Assembly (NCBI GenBank): GCA_950022655.1
Contig: OX465584.1
Location: forward strand, 31,562,988 to 31,626,987
Length of the DNA stretch: 64,000 nucleotides
Origin: Alentia gelatinosa
Taxonomy: Eukaryota > Annelida > Polychaeta > Phyllodocida > Polynoidae
Reading direction: 5' to 3'
The position numbers and the translations under genes are program-made. This document shows, in pieces, positions 53,972 to 64,000 of the stretch (position 1 is its first letter; every line of letters starts with the position of its first letter). Under the pieces are notes generated by a model. That model searched no databases. It worked only from the letters and a program-made list of their open reading frames with translations, and was not told where the DNA came from.

Positions 53972-55460
53972 TCCTCCTGTTGGGCCGCGAGGTGGCGCTG
54001 TGGTAATCACGGGGTCTGTGGTTAATTTCACGGCGGGTTCCCGCCACAAAGCGTCATATCCATCATTACCCTGAGCCCCGTCACTCGTCCCCCTATTACA
54101 ACGTCGTGGATCATTTATCCATTTCGGCTCCAAGCCCCTCGTTCTTATCCACAGATATGATAGAACTGTTCATTTATGCAGGGCTCTTCTGCCATCTTCA
54201 CGAAGATGGGGGAAGCAGACGACATTGCTTTTTTTAGCTGTCAGTCTCAGTGACAGGAGTCTCTACTATTGACGGTAGGATTTCAAAACAGATTTTTGGC
54301 AAATGGGACCAGCGTACCATTCTTCCGCCCCAGTTCATCCGGGATGTCCCAGAATACAGATTCTACTGGGTCTTGGAAACCGAGGTCAAGGTCGAAATAC
54401 ATCCGGTTCCTGGCAGATCTGTGATCACGTGGTAACATCAATATTATTAAGTAGAGCAGCACCGACAGGGAAGGGAATAGAGTGACGGTCTTTAAAAACC
54501 ATGAAGTGTTTATGCAAATATAACCATTGAAAGTTTTCACGAACAAAGATAACTTCTTTCTTGGTATGGCATCATCGTTTAACTTTAGACCAGTCCTACG
54601 AATCACATATTTCTTTTCATACTGATGTTATATGATGCAGAGGTGTCATGAACATGTTGCTGGACACAAAAGTACGTGATATATGTAACTAGAACTTGCC
54701 TATCATGAAAACAACTGATGCAAGAAGCAATGTCTCCTACATATTGTTAACTCTGCCTTCTATAATTGTTTGTTTTTTCTTTATCCTGCGACAGTCAACC
54801 TAGGTGCAATAATATCGATCTGCTAAAATATGCAACACTCTCCTTCATTGTACACGGCTTAGACCTAGGTGATGGATCCCATGCGCCAGCGAAAATACCT
54901 TCGATTTCCCAAAGAGAACGCTTAGTGGCTTCCCAAGTGGCTTCTACGCTTCTCATGTCTCTGTTCGAACAACAACAACATTAATCACACTCCCGGAGGA
55001 AGACGGACAGATAATACCCCTCACGGGATAACATCTGCCTCATTTTTTCACTGCTAGCTTTTCGAAACCTATGCACTTGGGATACTCATAAATATGCCCA
55101 ATAACTTAGCAGGTTTTAGCTGATTATCAGACGTACTTGGTCTCCCTAGTCTGACAAGTAAAAATATCATATGTTTACCCCCGCAGTAGATACCTGCTCT
55201 AGTCCTTCCGTTATTATGGGTTTTTTTTATCTTTGTCAGTGTCAAAATGAAAGAGCTACATTCTCTGAAGAAATGTCAAATTCTTTCCTCAAATCGGAAA
55301 TGCCACCTAATTACATTCTGGCCTGATCTGACTTCGTCCCCATGACACCTGCCCAGAGATTTAACCATTACTTGCTTTTGTTGTTTTCCACTTCGCCATT
55401 CTTTCTTATACCTGTAGCAGACGACTTCCGGCTGTAAACCTTCGCACCCTGCTGCTATTG

Positions 55461-55483
55461 CCCCCCCCCCCCCCCCCCCCCCC
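55461..55483. repeat. Poly-C run, 23 bases
   Basis: Uninterrupted C run at the left edge of the promoter-like patch 55490-55800; with 47248-47270 and 53951-53971 it is one of three such runs of over 20. Confidence 0.95.
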
Positions 55484-55489
55484 TCCCGC

Positions 55490-55800
55490 GGATGCTCATC
55501 TTAATCCCGCGGATTGCAGGTTTACCGCGCGACATAAATTACAATGTCAACCCCCGCCCGTCCGCCAGTGACGTCATCGACGAAGCAGCGTCTCAGGTCG
55601 ACCGGCGTCTCTGGCGGCCATCTCTATCTGCTACTTCCGCCCGCCTGGCCCAGACCACATTTCCTGAATACCAAGCGCCGCCTTGGCAACGCGTTGCCTT
55701 GACTACAGAACAGGCTCTACGCTATAGAGGTGGGGAGTTCCAGCATCTCCCGCCTCGCTCTCTCCTTCCGCCATCACTTGCCACTCTTCACTGTCATCGC
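55490..55800. promoter_or_regulatory. Promoter-like GC-rich patch with CRE, YY1, ETS and X-box motifs
   Basis: Within 150 bp lie TGACGTCA (55569-55576), GGCGGCCATCTCTATC (YY1-like), CTACTTCCGCCC (ETS-like) and CCTTGGCAACGCGTTGCC (X-box-like). That mix is typical of housekeeping-type promoters. A 156-codon plus frame spans it but has no recognisable domain. Whether it drives HIPK, an antisense transcript or nothing cannot be told. Confidence 0.4.
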
Positions 55801-58079
55801 ACCGCCCACACAAGAGAAACATCCAAGACAAGGCAGACACCTAGTGGCCATCCGTCTTCTCCGCAGAGAATAACCACAACAGGTGGACTTAACAAAGAGT
55901 GTTTTTCAAATAGAAATCACAAAACCGTTCCTGATACTTTCCTTTCAATTACGAAACGCTAAGTTTTCCAAGATGCGATTAGACTTAAATCAGTGAATCC
56001 AAAATTGATTCAAAGGGATATCTGTTATTTTTGGTGGGAAACCCGTTCCTGGACCACTAGGACTCATTTGCTTATTTCCCTGGCAGAATAAATGATACTG
56101 ATATGTTTATTCATCTTTCATTTGCCACGCATTTATCCTGACATCACACAGAGCTGCTAAGACCGTCCCTGCAGCTCGACGGGCCCTTCATCGCCTCCAT
56201 CTTATCCCCGCTCGTCTAAATCTCCATACCAGCCGGCCACATTTCGGTTCCAGCTCTGCAGAGCCCACGGCGCTGGATAATCCGCTCCACCTCCCCACCC
56301 ATCCACTCCGCCCGGATTAGCGGCACAGAATGTGTTATTTCTCTCACCGTGTCAATGTCGAGGCTATTTCAACAGGGCACAGCATCTGTTTATTATACAG
56401 TAGGCCTTTTTCTCAGTAAGAAGGCCTACCCCACTCCAGGAGATAAGAAATTGCTTATCTTGTCTGTATAGATCCTCCAGCATCTACTTTGTCAATTATT
56501 ATGGCAAACACGCGATATTGCTGTGTTAAGCAGAGCATAGACAGTGCTGGGGGATGCAGCCAGTTTGTATTCGATTTGATGCATATCATAATGAAGATAA
56601 CATTCTGTATGTGACAATATTGCATTCTTTAAAAAAAAACCTCCTTTTTTCGAAAGACTGGCTTACCCTCTCCGGTCTCAACAAGTACAGTCTGACACTC
56701 CAAGACTTCTCGTATCTTATAATTATCATATTCTAAACAATCTTCTTTTGGCGATAGGAAATATTTCCTCTCCCTATCCAACGTGTGTAAGGGCAATGTG
56801 TCCCAATGTGTTTTTCTCGAGAATATCCCTTCTTAAACCTCTCTGTTCCATGAAGGGCTTTGTTAATGTTGATGTGGCTTCCCATATGGTGTCACTGCAA
56901 ATTCTCTGGTAGTATCGGTCTCTAATATTTTAACAAAAAAATGTCTTTCTAAACCTTTTCTGTTTCATTTAGGCTTTCATTTATCTCCACGTAGCTAATC
57001 ATATGGACTCACTGCAATTTTCAGGTGGGATCTGTGTCTTTAATTGTTATATCTACATGGAAGTTCTTGTAGCTTCACAAAGCATAACTGTGGCTTCAAG
57101 GCGGTTTCCATGGTGGCTTCCCCCAGTGGATCTCTAAAAGGTTCCTTTCCCAAATTCCCTTCGGGCGGCCCTATTGGCTTCTCCTACGTCTGGTGAAGTG
57201 GTTGATGGTGTTGAACCCGTGCCGGACATACCACACTCTAGGGGGTGGCCGACGGGGTGGCAGAGGGGGCACCGTGCAGCCCTGCCCCTGTGGGAGTCTA
57301 GAGAGTCTGTCTCATAGACCGTCAAATACCAAACAGCTAGCCACTAGCAAATTGCACCAAAATACCAAACATCACTGTTCTACCGTGAGATGTCTAACTT
57401 TATTTTGAGTCTTTCAGTTTCCTCGTCCATCTCCGAAATATTCCTATTTTTATTTCATTTATTTTCTGTTGATTTGGTTTTGATTTTCATTATCTTGTAT
57501 CATATAAGTCTTATCTTGTAAATATGGATCACCTGTCATGCAAGACTTTTGCAAAATTAACATTTACCCACTTTCAACAAATGGTAACAGAAACCTTGAG
57601 CTCTCAAAACAAAAGAGAAAAACTCAAGTCAGACAGGTCCTACCTTATCAGTGTCAGCTATGTCAAGTTGAAGAGCGTAAAAGATACCAACCTGCAAGTA
57701 AAACAAAGAAGCGTCTAGTAACCAGGTGAAGACATTAGGATTGTCACTACTTAAACGGTTTTAGCAATATTTTAGTGCGATGGTCGACAATTCCATGATG
57801 TCATTAGAAATCAGAGAACGTCAGTGGAAATTGACAGGTGAATTGCTTCGAGCAATTTACCTTCAAATCACTACGCCCCTGCTCGTACGCCTCACAGAAC
57901 GTAATTACAAATAACACAAGAAGTCGGCTTCTAATTATTATCAAATTATTCGGGATAGTTATTAGGGCGAGTTTCTTTTGGGGGGAAGAGGTGCTGATTC
58001 ACTAAGGGGTGACTTTGTCAGTCGAGTCGAAAGCAAACATGCAAACCATTTCGGAAGGTGGAATTAACATTTAATGCAA
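55801..58079. other. Non-coding DNA
   Basis: No gene or named repeat recognised. A GC-richer segment at 56140-56330 stands out in composition only. Confidence 0.4.
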
Positions 58080-58520
58080 TTTTCAACATGAAGCTAGGGA
58101 GCGGCGGGAAGAACACGAAACAGTCTCAGCCGTGGCCGCCATTTTGACGGGGTGGGCTTTCACTTCTGGCGGCGATCAAGGCCGCCCAGTGACAGAGACA
58201 TTCCACTGGTGGCTCCATCACTTCCTGTCGTCCACTTCTGACATCTCCCACCTATAGCTTTCACAGACTTGGTGTCATGCCGTCGCCCGTGCCGCGCCGG
58301 CGGCCTGCGAGAGGGAACGTAACCCGCAGCAGCCAGCCTTGTCTCCCCGCCTCCGTGGCCCGGCGACAACGGCACGAGCCGGCGTCCGACCGGGCCGTGA
58401 TTAGCCGCCGGCCGCGTTTTGTAAAGCAGCGAGAACGTGGCCGTTACACTGATTAGTCTAATTAGTACGGCTCGGCGCCGCCAGGAGGTGTCCGCCTCCC
58501 ACCCCCGTGTTTCCACCAAG
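58080..58520. promoter_or_regulatory. CpG-rich island with a YY1-type AAAATGGCGGC motif
   Basis: This is the most CpG-dense stretch right of HIPK. The minus strand reads GTCAAAATGGCGGCCACGGC near 58150-58130, a strong YY1-type element that in animal promoters often sits just after the start site on the sense strand. A minus-strand transcript, as HIPK would be, fits. An ATG inside it opens a 19-codon frame ending in TGA. Assignment to HIPK is inference. Confidence 0.45.
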
Positions 58521-61500
58521 CTCTGCGCGTCTCCCTGAACCTCCTACTTTCCCCATCAACTTGTCTCCAGGCTGACCAAGCAGTTCTGTCTCCTCAGACT
58601 GCCTGCAAGCGTCGACGGGCGCAGAAACATATGGCACCCACCGCCTCTCTGCTCGAGGACCTCGGTCTTTGTGTTCTTAGCGCGTATTTCTAGTAGAACG
58701 CTGTAAAAATCAAATTAAGTACAGCAGAACAGATGGCAAATGGCAGGGGGCCGGTTGAGGCTCGAGGCATCAAGGTGCTGGTATCTAGCTGACATCCCTG
58801 TGGTTGCGTTTTAGTAGTGAGCCTCTTATTTAGCGATTCCTTCTTTGTGTGAAGCGAAGAGCGACTCGCCGTCAGAGAGCCACCAGTCACTCGCTGCGAG
58901 GTGTGATGCTACCGAAGTTATGCGCCTCGGAAACCGCGATATTCATCTCTCTGCCAGAGAGTGGGTAGTATGTTAGTTAAAGAGTGCTTTACTGACTGTT
59001 AAGACCATCTCTTAGGGAACGGGGCAGTGTGTGATCCGTTACAGTCCCCCTGCTCCACATTTACTTGAACTACGCTGACGCCCACTGAGGAATTCAAAAA
59101 TACAGCCATGGCTCATTTGTTTTACCAACGAGAAGCATTGGTATCAAGGTCTTTGCCGGAATTTGTCGAAAAAACACTAGGTGTGCTCTTAGAACAACAT
59201 CAAACTATCTCACCCTTACTTCTCACTATGCGAACAAGTGTTCGTATTTTACTTCACGTGGTCCTCGTTTGTCAACAGAATAGTCGTCTGAACACCCCCA
59301 CCCCACTATAGAATTTTGTTTTATTCTACAGTGTTGATTTAATTAATGGTGGAATTGTTTTAACAGTTGGAGGTGGGGCTTGAGGGTGTGTATGGCCTTA
59401 GGTATGTGGCTAATGAATAGGGTGAATAGCTACTATTTATATCATGAGGTGGAAAGTGAGATACAAATTCAATATGCTCTTATGAAAAGGAATGTCTCTA
59501 GGAATGACTAATATCATATTAAGGTCTATGAAGAACCTCCTGGAACAATCTCAGTCAGAAATAACCATTGCAAACACGGTCAATGTTAATGTGAACATGA
59601 GTAGTTAAGCTTATTTAACTCAGTGTTACTTCCAGCACTGTTATACGCATATTTCTGCACAAGTCCATCAGTCGTTCTGTGATGCAATAATGAATTAAAT
59701 ATGAAAGGCATATCCTGAATGGATGAATGTGTGTGTGGTGAGGATTAGCCTATCAAATAAGATTAGTATACAGATAGGATACGACCTTGGTGGCAGTTGG
59801 GGAAGATGGGTAAAGAAGATGAGTGAGTGAGCTGTTTAAAATCTATGGAATGTCAGTCTTTGGAAACCCCGTAGAAAACCCAAAGTGCATCCTACACCAA
59901 TGTATATAATGCGCATTTAGGATTGCTGGCTTGAATAGTTTCTCCTTCTAACATCATCTGCGTGAAAATAACCAAAATTGGGGAAACATTATAACTGCCT
60001 AGGCGAGAGCCATCAGAGGAGCCCCATCCGCGCACATAAACTATGCCTGTGCGAATGGTACAGGTTGATAGGTGATGAAGACAGGCTGTAGATAGACAGG
60101 CTGTAGATAGGCATGGACGATAGGCGTGGATGGCTGAGGAGAGGGATGGGTGGGACTGGTGAGTAAGGCCAGTGAAAGATAATCCGCGCTGCCTTCCTAA
60201 TATCAGTAGGAGGCTATGAAGGCGGACCGGCCACGTGAGCGGGTGTCGGGGGAGCGGGCGGGTGGTGTACAGGGTGCTGAATGCGGCACGTAGCACGGCA
60301 CGGTGCAGAGCGGTGCCGGCAAGAGGTGAGTAGTACCCGAGCTCGAGTACCCATGAGGCAGGTAGCAGGAGTAGGTTACAGGTGAAGTATAGACACGTGT
60401 AAGCTCCTCCCACTCCACACTCCTCCTCCATGGTCTCCCTCCCGGTCTGAATCCACCCACTCCCCACCCGTGAACTTGTTTTGAAACACTCGGCAGGCAG
60501 TGAGACCCCTTCCTACCCCCTCCTATCGCCAACCCCGAACCCTATCCCTAGTATACCTACGTACCTCTATACGTCCAACTCATTTCCGAGTCAGACTGGG
60601 GCACCAGTCGCACGCCTCCCACAGCCTACCAACTAGACTGGCTTCAGTCCCTGTACCCCTCCACCTACCCCACCTCTCCTCACCAGGATCATTCCTGTAC
60701 CAGTCGTATTGCAACATACTTTTAATATCCTAATCATTTTTAATGAATGTTCATAATCAAAGACTTGAGCAATTCTACCTACCAACTTAAAGGGGATCAG
60801 CTCACTCATAGAAACACACAGCTATAACCTACATCCCTATTAAAGTGTAAGACAACAGAATATCCAACCTTCCTGGTCTTCACCTTTCCATAAGTGGTGT
60901 AATTTAGAGCTTGGCTTATGCTTTTTTATTCGGAAATAATTGAGTAATACACTGAGCTACTTTCTTCACTCATACAGCAGGACTTTCGTCGTTCTCGCAA
61001 ATATTTCATCGAAATCAATAGGTAAGAAAACAACATATCATACCCGTACTATAACAATCAAATATGGCACAGTATAGTAACCACATCTGCATTCAAAGAC
61101 TTATTCCATTATCTAAACGAATATTTTGAATTTCTCTGATTTTCCAGTCTATGTTGTTTGTGTACAGTCATAGCTTCTACATTTGTATTAAGAAGTGTAA
61201 ATACATCCGGCTGTACACATACGCAACGATGAGAATTCCACTGAACTAAATATAAACCAGAATGATATAAGTAATCCATTAAGATGTTCTTTACATTTAC
61301 GTTAGATGGTAAAATTGTGTCCTACTGTCATCCCTCTTCTCCAGTAGCTAAGGGAGGTGGTATTCGATATTGTTTGTTCCCTACAAGCTCATCATTGTTC
61401 TATAAATAACGTATATATCTGGTTTGAATTCCAAAAAAGATAAATCTACTATGAACACCAGTTATTTATATCTGGCCACAGATATATCAAGCTTCAACAA

Positions 61501-64000
61501 AGGATGGGTAGATCTGAATATGAAGAGAGTGTCCTATACCAGGTTACCCCTATTTAGTTGGCCTTTCGTGCATGCGCCGGGAAAGGAGGGCTATACGAGA
61601 GGGTGCGCCAGGAACCTCCGCCGGACAACTGATATGGAAGCATGTATATTTGTAGTCAGGTCTCAGCAGTGGTTATTGGTCCTGCAGATCTGAGGACAGA
61701 TTGGCGTCAAGCCCGGGTTCAAGGCCGAGGTCAGCGAGCCGGGGTCACAACAGGTAGGCATGCACGTACACGAGTACATGTACCACCCTTAACCCGGACA
61801 GAAGGGACTAAACTTTCAGCAAAGTCTCCGCGGGGGTGTCTACACACCCGTGCTGACCAAACAAACGCCGAGAAGGCGCACACAACACTAAAACCCGGGC
61901 TCCAAACCAAACAATCTTCTCCCGGGCTCAATACCAGCTCCAGAGCCTACCATCGGGGTTCACCTCAAGCTGTGGTATTTATCTTTCCTACTCCCCACCA
62001 TCACTACCAAGGACCTTATGTGAACCTCCTCCTACCCCTCTATCTCCTCTCCTCCCTCCCATCCAACCCCAACCCCAAAATCCTCATCACTCCGACACAC
62101 ACTATATCAGAGTGTTTGCCCGACTGTCGGACTTCCGTGGGGGTCAACAGGTATGTGACACCGGTGTCATCGCGGTGTTTTGTCGCGCGACACTGCCAGT
62201 GTCATACGTCACCCGAGACGCCGCCGACTGTGCAAACTGCCAAGTTCTACCAAGGCAAACTGCAAAGTAATACGTCGTTCCCCGGGACGCCTCGATAGCG
62301 AAAGTGAAGGCTGTTTGTTATATATTTAGTCAATGTTACTGGAACCCGTTCAACTAAGTGAACTCCTAATCCCGCACGAAAATAGGTTGTTTTCATCCGT
62401 TTATCTATAAGCAGATACTTCAGAGATTAGCGTACTTCGAGACCTGGACTATATTCAAAGTTCCGGGCATTAATACCTTATAATTCATCAGTTAAACAGA
62501 AATACAAATAATCACACCGTATGCTCACTTTAAGAGGCCAGACATAAACGAACTGCCTGACTAATTTACCCTGAACGGATTAGTTCTGTTAAATATTTAT
62601 CACGTTCAAGCCCCAAATAATTGTAAACATGAGTTGATATAATCGTCAACCTTCACGGATCTACATATTTTACTGGGAGGCTGATTATCATAAAAGCACC
62701 TGAACCTTTATCCAGAAGTATGTGCACATGCAGGTCAGGTGCAGTAGAAGCACAAGCTGGCCATGACGACCATGAATTAAAAAGCCACGCCCCTCATACC
62801 CAGGCTCGAGTTTGAAATCGAAATATGCTTAATTCTTAATAGGTTCAAAGCCGTCAACTGTCTTGAATTATTCAGACCCACAGCATTTACGATTTCATTG
62901 ATTGGTAGGGCAATAGAATTGTGCCTTGTTCATTTATAATTTGCACTAATCCAATACTAATCCGTGTGAAATTGTCGAAATTCTCACTTTTTGTGACCGG
63001 GGCCTTGAATCATATTCCCCGCAAACGAGACCTGGTGCAACCAGCTTTCTTCTCTCTCTCTCTCTCTTTTTTAATTAATGAATGATCCCGAACCTCCACA
63101 GAAATGGTCGGCCATAGTACTGGGTAAAGACCTCGGGTAACTCTGCCCTCTTCTTCAGCCTCCATCTCATCACGAACTGCTAACAAAGCGAACGCCGATG
63201 AGGTCAGATGCTTGACTTCTTCCGCGTCGCCATTAGTAACCCTACGTCACAACTCACCAAACGTTCTGTAAACACTTACTACGTCATCATACGTGGGCGC
63301 ACACATCTGTGACGCCACCAGCTGAGCTCGATGGCTGAAGTTGATATGCAGAGGATTCCCGCAGATATATTCGACGGTCTGTCACAATCTTGTTCAACCT
63401 TTCGAGGAATGATACCAATAATATAAGTGTCCGAACTTTGTAGTTGCCATAAGTTACACGGTGGCGGCCACAGATACCTACGCAATTTGGCTTACCATTT
63501 TAAAAGTAAGTGTGATCCTTAAAGTAGGTCCCTAGGCCATTACACCCTCTAATATGACGTCACATATCAAATGTGTACACAGTTTCGATAGGTCAACATT
63601 AAAACCGCATGACGTCACAGATACTGCCCTTGGTTCTATAGGAGCAGCCGCGCAGTGCAAACCAATGGCTCAGTACTGCAGGGGTTTTAGATTTTGGAGG
63701 TTAAACCAGTGGATTCAGGGGCTTAAAGTGAATTGACATTTAGTATTCGTTTATTCATGAGGTGTAAACAACACCGGGTCTCCAATAACGTGCCCGGGTT
63801 GGTCAGAGAGTGTAGACACTGTACAGGTGTATATATACAGATTCTCGAGGGCAGGGTACTTAAATGACTACGGCTCTCGAGGTGTACTTTCGAACTCGCC
63901 GTCCCTGGTAGTGACCTCTATTGGAAAGTACCACAAAACATCATGTAACCACATTATAACCCTACAGGGTCTTTTACAAAATTTGTAACCTTTGTACCTT
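58521..64000. other. Non-coding right end of the window
   Basis: No exon is recognised. It contains a double ACAGGCTGTAGATAG unit (60083-60112), a short TC run (63053-63070) and two CRE octamers (63555 and 63610). A GGCATGCACGTACACG-type CpG patch near 61700-62250 has an open plus frame of 218 codons with no recognisable feature. Confidence 0.4.

Noticed and set aside
55492..55962. 156-codon plus-strand open frame
   Set aside because: It overlaps the promoter-like patch and contains several regulatory motifs; the protein has no recognisable features.
61642..62298. 218-codon plus-strand open frame
   Set aside because: Ser/Thr/Pro/His-rich, no recognisable domain, and no matching exon signals; open frames of this length occur by chance in stop-poor GC-rich DNA.

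Overview
This is a piece of an animal nuclear genome, not a prokaryotic one. Coding DNA occurs as short exons bounded by good GT/AG splice sites, introns run from about 0.3 to 2.6 kb, and the rest is AT-rich non-coding DNA full of short transposon copies, tRNA-derived SINE-like repeats and simple repeats. The only protein I recognise with confidence is a homeodomain-interacting protein kinase (HIPK). Its sequence is clearly bilaterian but not vertebrate-like in its long low-complexity C-terminal part, so an invertebrate is likely. A lophotrochozoan such as a mollusc is my guess from the general repeat style, and it is only a guess.

Layout. 1-1.9 kb: repeats, including an inverted cluster of a 14-bp motif around degenerate TTAGGG-like DNA. 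1.9-6.8 kb, plus strand: a small four-exon gene of about 236 codons. It encodes a Lys/Arg- and Gln-rich, probably nuclear protein with a cysteine-rich C-terminus that I do not recognise. Its last intron holds a 548-bp terminal-inverted-repeat element, and its last exon has two possible acceptors 2 bp apart that give different C-termini. 6.8-10.4 kb: probable 3' UTR and intergenic DNA. 10.4-20 kb: transposon-rich, with two copies of a 475-bp repeat, a 2.8-kb CAGGG-ended element flanked by a 6-bp duplication and holding a nested element, and an 867-bp piggyBac-like element flanked by TTAA. 20-29.2 kb: mostly unremarkable, with a GC-rich island near 26.2 kb.

29.25-43.37 kb, minus strand: thirteen consecutive HIPK exons with consistent splice phases, encoding about 1,140 residues from the APE motif of the kinase domain to the stop codon. 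The HIPK N-terminus and the N-lobe of the kinase were not found in the 20.6 kb upstream and probably lie beyond the right edge. The HIPK introns hold a RFX X-box-like array touching a splice donor, a CACGTG tandem array, two SINE-like copies and a long hairpin. 43.4-64 kb: upstream DNA, with long poly-C/poly-G tracts (46-55.5 kb), a (TA)n tract, a short inverted-repeat element, and two GC-rich promoter-like patches near 55.6 and 58.3 kb.

The two genes converge (plus at the left, minus at the right) and are separated by about 22 kb. I see no operon-like, CRISPR, phage or bacterial defence content. The points most worth following up are the nested and related transposon families, the frame-shifting tandem acceptor of the left gene, the X-box array at the HIPK splice donor, and an excess of full CRE octamers.
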